Assembly: GCA_964606465.1 (NCBI GenBank)
Contig: CAZSGI010000020.1
Coordinates: 1 to 12,589, forward strand
Reading direction: 5' to 3'
DNA from: CG10-46-32 sp964606465
Lineage (GTDB): Bacteria; Patescibacteriota; Patescibacteriia; UBA2169
DNA length: 12,589 nucleotides
Made by a program: the position numbers and the translations under genes. The notes under the pieces are model-generated. The model was not told where the DNA came from, did no database searches, and saw only the letters and a list, made by a program, of their open reading frames with translations. Below, in pieces: positions 6,705 through 11,588 of this stretch (position 1 is its first letter; every line of letters starts with the position of its first letter).

Positions 6705-8048
6705 TTATTCTTTGAATTGGTCAGCGTTCCCGCTGCTATCTTTTTTTTCATCTCTTTCTTGGGGTTCTCCTCCGGTAACCACAAGAGCCTTTTCACCTTC
6801 TTCCTTGGGTTCCTCTGGATCTTCTTTCTTTTCAGCCTCTTCTGAACCTTCAGCCAAAGCCTCGGGAGCGCTGCCCGGAGCCTGCTTGATGTCAATCTTC
6901 CAGCCGCTCAAGCTCGAGGCGAGGCGAACGTTCTGGCCGTGCTTGCCGATTGCCAGAGAGAACTGGTCGTCCGCCACGAACGCCTCGGCGGTCCGGCTCT
7001 CTTCGTGGAGCACCACATCCAGCACCTTTGCCGGTGAGAGCGCGTTCTTGATGAACGCAACGTCATCCGCGTCCCACGCAATGATGTCGATTTTTTCTCC
7101 GCTCATCTCGTTGATGACGAACTGCACGCGCGTGCCGCGCTGCCCAACGCACGAACCCACCGGATCCACGTTCTCCTCCTCGGTCGCAACCGCGACCTTG
7201 GAACGCGAACCCGGCTCGCGGGCGATGGCCTTAATCTCAACGGCTCCGTCCGCAATTTCGGGAACCTCCATCTCGAACAGCTTGCGCACGAGCTCGCGCG
7301 CGGCGCGGGAGACAACCACCTCGGGCCCGCGGTTTGAGGTGGCCACGGACTTGATGAAAAACCGGAGCTGGCTGCCCGGGCTGTAGCGTTCGCTGCGGAC
7401 CTGCTCAGGGGGCGGCATGATGGCGGTAGCCTGGCCGATATCAACCAGCACGTTGCCCGCCTCCATGCGCTGCACCGTGCCGTTCACGAGCTGCCCTTCC
7501 TTGTCCTTGTACTCGTTGAATACCACCTCCCGCTCTGCCTCGCGCAGGCGCTGAATGATCACCTGCTTGGCGGTCTGCGCCGCCATGCGCCCGAACTCTC
7601 CGGGGACCTCAAGCTCCTGCACCAGTTCTTCACCGAGCAGAGCGTCGGGCTTGATTTCCTTTGCCTGCGAAATCATAATCTGGGTCTTTGGGTTGAACCG
7701 CTCTTCTTCCTCTTCGCCCGACGCAACCTCGGAGGAGGGTTCCTGGGCCGTTTCACCAGATTTCCCTAAAACCCCCTCTTCCGCTTCCTTCTTCTCATCA
7801 GCGCTCCCCTCGCTAACGACGTTCCCCTCTTCGTCAAGCTCCTGGTCCTCTACCACGGTTTTTACGTCGTACACCCGGATGCCCATGGTCTCGGGATTGA
7901 AATCAACCTTGAGGTTCTGCATGCGGTTCCCGAAATCCTTGCGGTACGCCGCGGCGAGCGCCTGCTCAATGGTGGAAAGCACCGCCTCAACCGGAATGTG
8001 TTTTTCGTCGCAGATTGCTTTGATTGCCTGCAGTACTTCTTTGGACAT
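6705..8048 (-). CDS. nusA: Transcription termination/antitermination factor NusA
   Basis: 447 residues. NusA binds RNA polymerase and the emerging RNA, and modulates pausing, termination and antitermination. Visible parts: an N-terminal polymerase-binding domain (1-180, with EFGRMAAQTAKQVIIQRLREAERE at 151-174), an S1 domain (about 183-248), KH1 (GSCVGQRGTRVQ at 298-309) and KH2 (AIGKHGQNVRLA at 366-377). An acidic low-complexity insertion occupies about residues 72-118 of the N-terminal domain, and an acidic Glu/Lys-rich tail runs from 391 to the end. The start at 8048 matches the usual family beginning (MSKEVLQAIKAICDEK). The open frame reaches back to 8153, but that stretch contains the promoter. 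No Shine-Dalgarno is present. It is first in the nusA-hppA-plsC-tig operon. Confidence 0.95.
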   Translation of the reverse strand: MSKEVLQAIKAICDEKHIPVEAVLSTIEQALAAAYRKDFGNRMQNLKVDFNPETMGIRVYDVKTVVEDQELDEEGNVVSEGSADEKKEAEEGVLGKSGETAQEPSSEVASGEEEEERFNPKTQIMISQAKEIKPDALLGEELVQELEVPGEFGRMAAQTAKQVIIQRLREAEREVVFNEYKDKEGQLVNGTVQRMEAGNVLVDIGQATAIMPPPEQVRSERYSPGSQLRFFIKSVATSNRGPEVVVSRAARELVRKLFEMEVPEIADGAVEIKAIAREPGSRSKVAVATEEENVDPVGSCVGQRGTRVQFVINEMSGEKIDIIAWDADDVAFIKNALSPAKVLDVVLHEESRTAEAFVADDQFSLAIGKHGQNVRLASSLSGWKIDIKQAPGSAPEALAEGSEEAEKKEDPEEPKEEGEKALVVTGGEPQERDEKKDSSGNADQFKE

Positions 8049-8056
8049 GTGGTTAG

Positions 8057-8089
8057 AAAAAATGGCTAGTCTACTATCGTATACTAGCC
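8057..8089 (-). promoter_or_regulatory. Hairpin plus U6 in the nusA leader
   Basis: On the minus strand GGCTAGT (8083-8089) pairs with ACTAGCC (8064-8070). After a one-base mismatch, TAC pairs with GTA around a GATA loop. The run TTTTTT (8057-8062) follows after one base, giving the form of an intrinsic terminator. It sits between the predicted transcription start (near 8090) and the ATG at 8048. It could be an attenuator that NusA itself acts on, or a 5' stem that protects the mRNA. Structure is read from sequence; function is inference. Confidence 0.6.
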
Positions 8090-8096
8090 TGCTGGC

Positions 8097-8126
8097 ATGA
8101 TAGCACGCACGCGGTAGTGTTGGCAA
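8097..8126 (-). promoter_or_regulatory. Promoter of the nusA operon
   Basis: TTGCCA (8121-8126) and TATCAT (8097-8102) are spaced 18 bp apart on the minus strand. Each has five of six consensus bases, and TGC precedes the -10 box (extended -10). The predicted start is near 8090, giving a leader of about 42 bases. It stands between the terminator of the surface-protein gene and nusA, so it is well placed. Confidence 0.75.
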
Positions 8127-8147
8127 GATACCGCTTGGGGACGCAAG

Positions 8148-8177
8148 AAACACCCCGCTCGCGCGAGCGGGGTGTTT
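8148..8177. terminator. Perfect palindromic terminator after the surface-protein gene
   Basis: A perfect 30-bp inverted repeat, 15 bases per arm (arm AAACACCCCGCTCGC), begins 3 bp after the surface-protein stop codon. The core is very GC-rich with A/T ends, so transcripts from either strand would end in GTGTTTC plus a short U stretch. It probably ends the minus-strand gene and isolates it from the nusA promoter; it could work both ways. Confidence 0.85.
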
Positions 8178-8180
8178 CGG

Positions 8181-9890
8181 TTAAAACATTGGCGGAGGGG
8201 GAGGGGGTACATCGTCCGGATCGTCAAACCGAAACGGAGGCTCGTAGCGCGGCGGTTCACTCGGTGGAGGCGGTACATCTTCCTTCTTCTTCTGCTCGCC
8301 TCCTCCCGGCGCGCCGCCCGAGGGACGTTCAGCGCCCGCGGGCTCTTCCGCGGGCAGGCGGGACGTTCCGGGAGCTTGGCCCGTTGAACTGCCCTCGTCT
8401 TCTTCGCGGAAAATGTTCACCACGCGCTCCCCGAGCTGCGCCCGCTTCTCCTGGATGTACCACACCAGAATAGAAAGCAAAAGAAAGACGAGAATGACGA
8501 TGCCGATAATCAGGGACGTATTGAGTGTGAACTCCCGGGGTGCTTGGTCGGTCCGCCGGACCACGGCGCCCGGCGCGATCTCCACCACCTCGCCACCTTC
8601 TCCCGCGCCGCCATCCAGAGGAGCAACCGCAACTTCGTCCGGCGCCCTGGTTTCTCCGAGCACGCCCTCATCATCCGCAACCACGCGACCCGCGCGGTCT
8701 GTCTCTCCTGCCTCGGGCAGCACATCCGGAACAACAGGCGCAACGGGAGCACCCGGCGCAGCCAAATCGTCTTTCACCGAGAGCGGCTTGGGGGGCTCTG
8801 GTGAAGAAACCGAAATCGGCGGGGTTGGTTCTTCCTTCTGCCCCTCGCCCGCAGCTTCGGCGCGCGCCTCGCCTCGCTCGCCAGGAGCTTGCCCGCTCAC
8901 CGAAACACCGGATGCCGCCTCGCCGACCTGCCAGAAGACGGGAGTTGAGTTGTTGGAGAGCTTTCCGCGGTCAGACGCAAACGCCTCAATGGTGTGCCTG
9001 CCCAAGCGCAAAGGAGCAGGCGGCTGCCATGCAAAATTGATTACCCCAGAGGCATCAGTACCGAGCGGAATGCGCTGCGCGACCGTACCGTCAACCACGA
9101 TTGAAACAATGAGCCCGTTCTTGGCGATTCCGGTAACAAACGGGCGGTCAATGCCCGAATCTGCGTTCACCACGGGCCGGAAGAGAATCGGAGCCGGCGT
9201 GGCCGGAAAGATGGTGACGACCACCGGGCTTGCGACGAAGCTCTCTTTTCCGCGCGAATCGCGGGCAACGGCTGTGATGGCGTGCTCGCCGAGCCCCAAC
9301 CCCTCCAGCTCAACGCCAAAACTGCCGGTGCCTGAGCGGTGATTTTTGACCTTGACGCGCGCTCGCTCGGCGCCATCAACCAAAACCCTGATGAGCGAAT
9401 CGTTGCGCGCCACGCCCCCGGCCCACACCCGATCCCATCCAAGCTCTTCGTGGGCGCGCGGAACCAAGAGGGTCGGCGCCGGGTTTGGGATGATCGTAAC
9501 AAGCGTCACGAGGCTCGGATCCGAAAGCTCGCCGCTCTCGGCGTCGCGGGAGCGCAACTGGATGGCGTGGCCGCCCGAGCCCAGCGGTAGAAACGGCGCG
9601 TAGGAGAAGCGGCCGCCTGAAACGCGCGCGGTTCCGTTGAGTGCGCCGTCAATGAACACCAGCACCTCACTTGCGCCGGGCGCGCTCCCGGAAATGGCGG
9701 GCATGGGGGAGTCAAACCGCGCGGCAGGCGATGGAGCCAAGAGTACCGGCGCTCCCGCCGCGCGGACGCCCGGCGCGGGCGCCAACAGGAAAACAGCGCT
9801 CGCAAACATCCCGAGCGAGAGCGTCATCAGAGCATGCGTTCCGTTGCGGAGAAAAGAACAGTTTACGAACGGGCGTGGTGCAATGGTCAT
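8181..9890 (-). CDS. Surface-anchored protein with three Ig-like repeats and a proline-rich tail
   Basis: 569 residues; I do not recognise a named family. A signal peptide lies near the start, with hydrophobic core about 21-40 and probable cleavage after GVRA-A (near 45). Three similar Ig-like beta repeats follow at about 48-134, 137-228 and 232-322. Each opens with P(V/T/I)L and holds a VF/VLVDG- or VVDG-type turn and a closing GxHxI segment. A linker rich in Pro, Ala, Glu and Gly spans 323-452. One transmembrane helix (about 458-479) is followed by a basic and acidic tail ending DDVPPPPPPMF. This predicts type I topology, repeats outside and tail inside. The repeats suggest adhesion or wall organisation; no enzyme motif is seen. 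The start at 9890 has AAGGAGG but 16 bases away; a start at 9941 in frame is possible but would lie upstream of that site. Confidence 0.85.
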   Translation of the reverse strand: MTIAPRPFVNCSFLRNGTHALMTLSLGMFASAVFLLAPAPGVRAAGAPVLLAPSPAARFDSPMPAISGSAPGASEVLVFIDGALNGTARVSGGRFSYAPFLPLGSGGHAIQLRSRDAESGELSDPSLVTLVTIIPNPAPTLLVPRAHEELGWDRVWAGGVARNDSLIRVLVDGAERARVKVKNHRSGTGSFGVELEGLGLGEHAITAVARDSRGKESFVASPVVVTIFPATPAPILFRPVVNADSGIDRPFVTGIAKNGLIVSIVVDGTVAQRIPLGTDASGVINFAWQPPAPLRLGRHTIEAFASDRGKLSNNSTPVFWQVGEAASGVSVSGQAPGERGEARAEAAGEGQKEEPTPPISVSSPEPPKPLSVKDDLAAPGAPVAPVVPDVLPEAGETDRAGRVVADDEGVLGETRAPDEVAVAPLDGGAGEGGEVVEIAPGAVVRRTDQAPREFTLNTSLIIGIVILVFLLLSILVWYIQEKRAQLGERVVNIFREEDEGSSTGQAPGTSRLPAEEPAGAERPSGGAPGGGEQKKKEDVPPPPSEPPRYEPPFRFDDPDDVPPPPPPMF

Positions 9891-9897
9891 AGTATGG

Positions 9898-9921
9898 CAA
9901 TCCGATCCTCCTTGGGGATTG
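9898..9921 (-). promoter_or_regulatory. Ribosome binding site held in a hairpin loop, unusual spacing
   Basis: AAGGAGG (9907-9913) is a full anti-SD match but ends 16 bases before the ATG at 9890, instead of the usual 5-9. It lies in the 12-base loop of a possible hairpin with stem CAATCC (9916-9921) and GGATTG (9898-9903). The fold could alter access to the site. A TTG at 9900 stands 6 bases from the site but opens a different frame. Confidence 0.45.
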
Positions 9922-9924
9922 GTC

Positions 9925-10037
9925 TTATGCAGAAAAGGCAAGCAGCCAAATGCTCATGCCTCTTCTATGCTTGTTGGTGATAGAAAAGGGATAAGGTTTG
10001 GGCTGCTTGCCTCCTGGTGCTCCTTGACTATGTCCAT
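9925..10037 (-). other. Two possible overlapping leader peptides
   Basis: An ATG at 10037 opens 27 codons (MDIVKEHQEASS...SIEEA) ending in TGA at 9954-9956. That stop overlaps as ATGA with a second ATG at 9957 (MSIWLLAFSA, stop 9925-9927), which has AGAGG just upstream. The first frame spans both inner-hairpin arms and the 5' arm of the outer stem; the second covers the 3' arm. Ribosomes on them would change the fold. Short frames arise by chance, so this is weak. Confidence 0.2.
9936..10012 (-). ncRNA. Candidate structured leader RNA (long-range stem with inner hairpin)
   Basis: In minus-strand RNA, AGGCAAGCAGCC (10001-10012) pairs perfectly over 12 bp with GGCTGCTTGCCT (9936-9947). Inside, CCTTTTCTAT (9980-9989) pairs with ATAGAAGAGG (9959-9968) over 10 bp with one G-U pair and an 11-base loop. 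A further TTTT follows the outer stem. It is not any riboswitch class I can match by motif. It may be a terminator with a large head, an attenuator, or a leader element for the surface-protein gene. Confidence 0.5.
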
Positions 10038-10053
10038 GAAAGGAACTACCTAT

Positions 10054-10082
10054 ATTGTAACCCAAAAAAACAAAAAGCAAAA
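10054..10082 (-). promoter_or_regulatory. Promoter candidate upstream of the structured leader
   Basis: TACAAT (10054-10059) is one base off the -10 consensus on the minus strand. It lies in a T-rich tract (GTTTTTTTGGGT just upstream). The -35 at 17-bp spacing (TTTTGC) is poor. Transcription would start near 10047 and give a leader of about 157 bases before the surface-protein ATG. Confidence 0.45.
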
Positions 10083-10110
10083 CACTGAAATCCCCCGAAA
10101 AATGAGCGTT

Positions 10111-10142
10111 TGTGGGTAACGGTGTGTATAGCCTATGGATAA
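10111..10142 (-). promoter_or_regulatory. Three tandem DnaA-box-like 9-mers
   Basis: In the same orientation on the minus strand stand TTATCCATA (10134-10142), CTATACACA (10123-10131) and TTACCCACA (10111-10119). Each is one mismatch from TTATNCACA. They are spaced 11-12 bp centre to centre, so they fall on the same face of the helix. No dnaA gene is in the window. They may be a DnaA-regulated control site, part of an origin, or chance. Confidence 0.35.
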
Positions 10143-10170
10143 AACAGCGCACCTTTTGAATCCGCTCGCT

Positions 10171-10527
10171 TCAAATTGGGCTTTGGTGGTGGCGGATGTA
10201 GAGCTTTTTAGGGGAAGACCCCGGGCTGATTGAGACTACGTCAACTCTGAAATTTTCTATCTCATTTAGGCTAACGTAAGCAAAAATAGTCTTTTGGAGC
10301 TTTTTCTGCTTTTCAAAATCAACCGCATGCTCCGGCAACCCGCGGAGGTTTTTGAGCCTGGTTTTTACCTCAACAAAAACGATCTGATCTCCGTCCTTGG
10401 CAATAATATCAATCTCGCCGAACCTGCTCGTGAAGTGCTTTTTGAGTATATAAAAGCCGCGGCGTGACAGGTACCAGGCTGCCACGTTTTCCCCCCAGCT
10501 CCCCAGGTTTTGGGTAACAGAACCCAT
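10171..10527 (-). CDS. yraN: YraN/UPF0102 family endonuclease-like protein
   Basis: 118 residues, the normal length for the family. YraN proteins have a restriction-endonuclease-like fold related to Holliday-junction resolvases; their role is not firmly established. The family pattern is clear: GxxGENxAAxYLxxxGF near the start (Glu13), FGEIDIIAKDGDQIVFVEVKTR at 36-57 with Asp40, Glu53 and Lys55 as the likely metal and catalytic set, and a closing IENFRVDVVSI. Its ATG shares one base with the stop codon of the upstream membrane-protein gene (TAATG), so translation is probably coupled. It is last of a three-gene set with the methyltransferase. No good terminator is seen directly after it. Confidence 0.9.
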   Translation of the reverse strand: MGSVTQNLGSWGENVAAWYLSRRGFYILKKHFTSRFGEIDIIAKDGDQIVFVEVKTRLKNLRGLPEHAVDFEKQKKLQKTIFAYVSLNEIENFRVDVVSISPGSSPKKLYIRHHQSPI

Positions 10528-10925
10528 TACCCAAGGTAGTTACGCTTTCCGGCTTCGCGGCTCACCGCTTCCCGGCGTTTGGGGACAACCCGGATGCGAT
10601 AATTAAGCACTAAAGTTAGCCAAAATACCAAAACGACTGCCCAAATGAGAATAAAAACAGGGGCACTCAAGTACACGGTGTTAATTTGCCTCAAGCCGTA
10701 CAGGATAATTCCGATTAACCCCATGGTCCAGGCAAAAGAGCTGTAGTTTGCAGCTGATTTTTTGGCGAACCTATCCCCTTTTCTGGCTCCCAGGCGGACA
10801 ACAACCGCAACCGCAATTATGGCAATGCTTACCCCCACAAAAACCAGGGCAAGATCAGAGGTAAACGGTCCGGGATTCCGGTTAAAGAGGTATGCCGGGG
10901 AGAGTAAATGCAACAACGTGCTCAT
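10527..10925 (-). CDS. Small membrane protein of unknown function, three transmembrane helices
   Basis: 132 residues, not assigned to a named family. Hydrophobic segments lie at about 24-46, 63-81 and 84-107. The loop between the first two is basic (ARKGDRFAKK), and the C-terminal tail is strongly basic (RIRVVPKRREAVSREAGKRN), which places both on the cytoplasmic side by the positive-inside rule. That arrangement fits an N-out, C-in topology. There is no cleavable signal peptide or catalytic motif. It lies 2 bp after the methyltransferase gene and overlaps yraN by one base, so the three are co-transcribed. Similar short proteins with an NPGPF-type N-terminus occur, as I recall, in Patescibacteria; that recollection is untested here. 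Confidence 0.8.
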   Translation of the reverse strand: MSTLLHLLSPAYLFNRNPGPFTSDLALVFVGVSIAIIAVAVVVRLGARKGDRFAKKSAANYSSFAWTMGLIGIILYGLRQINTVYLSAPVFILIWAVVLVFWLTLVLNYRIRVVPKRREAVSREAGKRNYLG

Positions 10926-10927
10926 AG

Positions 10928-11473
10928 TTACTGCTGCCTGAAAACCATGCCGTAGTGAAATTTACCAGCGCCCACATCTGCCTGTTTCACAAACCCCGCA
11001 CCAGATGCAAGTTGCACCGCTTCCTCGGGGCTGACGCGGGACCGGGGCGAGGGGCCGATGCCGGTTTGTCCGGGCAGCCAATCAACCACGAGCAGGACGC
11101 CGCCGCTCTTGAGCGCGCGCTTCGCCTCCGCAAATACCGTCCGCTTATCTCCAAGCAAAAATAGCGTATTCACCAGCAGCACGGCGTCGAGGGACGCATC
11201 CGCAATCCGCGTCGCGCCAGGAACCTCCAGATCAGACCACACGGTGATGATATTGGTAATGCCCTCTACCTGCACTTCTTTCTTGACCTGCTCCAAAACC
11301 GCCTTTTGCACATCAACCGCATACACCCTGCCCTTTTGTCCGACCGCGCGGCTTGCGGCAAATGACATGTACCCAGAGCCGCACCCCAAATCTCCCACCT
11401 GCGAGCCTGGGGTGAGTTTCATCTGCGTAATGAGGGAATCCGGATTGAGGAATTGCGCGTCTTGGTTCGGCAT
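10928..11473 (-). CDS. Class I SAM-dependent methyltransferase
   Basis: 181 residues with a Rossmann methyltransferase fold. Motif I is VGDLGCGSG (26-34), and the acidic residue ending strand 2 is Asp54 in VYAVDVQ. The later blocks are ITVWSDLE (76-83), LDAVLLVN (95-102) and LKSGGVLLVVDW (121-132). The closest general resemblance is to the UbiE/arsenite-methyltransferase type (methyltransferase-11 or -31 families), but the substrate cannot be told. The C-terminal part is short. The start at 11473 has no Shine-Dalgarno, and the promoter -10 box ends 6 bases before the ATG, which predicts a leaderless mRNA. First of three genes with the membrane protein and yraN. Confidence 0.87.
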   Translation of the reverse strand: MPNQDAQFLNPDSLITQMKLTPGSQVGDLGCGSGYMSFAASRAVGQKGRVYAVDVQKAVLEQVKKEVQVEGITNIITVWSDLEVPGATRIADASLDAVLLVNTLFLLGDKRTVFAEAKRALKSGGVLLVVDWLPGQTGIGPSPRSRVSPEEAVQLASGAGFVKQADVGAGKFHYGMVFRQQ

Positions 11474-11479
11474 GTGGGT

Positions 11480-11508
11480 AGTATACCAGAACCAGTTGAC
11501 TCTGTTAA
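11480..11508 (-). promoter_or_regulatory. Promoter of the methyltransferase operon (leaderless)
   Basis: TTAACA (11503-11508) and TATACT (11480-11485) stand exactly 17 bp apart on the minus strand, each five of six to consensus, with TGG before the -10 box (extended -10). Only ACCCAC separates the -10 box from the ATG, so transcription should begin at or next to the start codon. Confidence 0.7.
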
Positions 11509-11523
11509 CGATGGTGCTACACT
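11496..11523 (+). promoter_or_regulatory. Promoter of purA, interleaved with the divergent one
   Basis: TTGACT (11496-11501) and TACACT (11518-11523) are spaced 16 bp apart, with TGC before the -10 box (extended -10). The -35 box lies inside the spacer of the leftward promoter, so polymerase cannot occupy both at once. It gives a leader of about 59 bases before purA. Confidence 0.55.
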
Positions 11524-11588
11524 TGGAGTGTTTGCGCGGAAACCGAAACTGACCTTTTCATGCAGCACTCACCGTAAGGAGGCACAAG

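Noticed and set aside
8049..8153. N-terminal extension of NusA by 35 residues
   Set aside because: It would cover the promoter and hairpin; NusA proteins normally begin at the MSKE-type start found at 8048.
9712..9900. TTG-started frame with well-spaced AAGGAGG
   Set aside because: The 62-residue product has no recognisable features and overlaps the signal-peptide region of the clear long gene in another frame; kept only as a point in the start-site finding.
9936..10012. Known riboswitch (cyclic-di-GMP, TPP, preQ1, glycine) for the structured leader
   Set aside because: The conserved core bases of these classes, as I know them, are not found; only the base-pairing pattern supports a structured RNA.
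9925..10152. 75-codon minus-strand frame between yraN and the surface-protein gene
   Set aside because: It crosses the DnaA-like boxes, promoter candidate and both stems, has no ribosome site at its start and reads as random composition.
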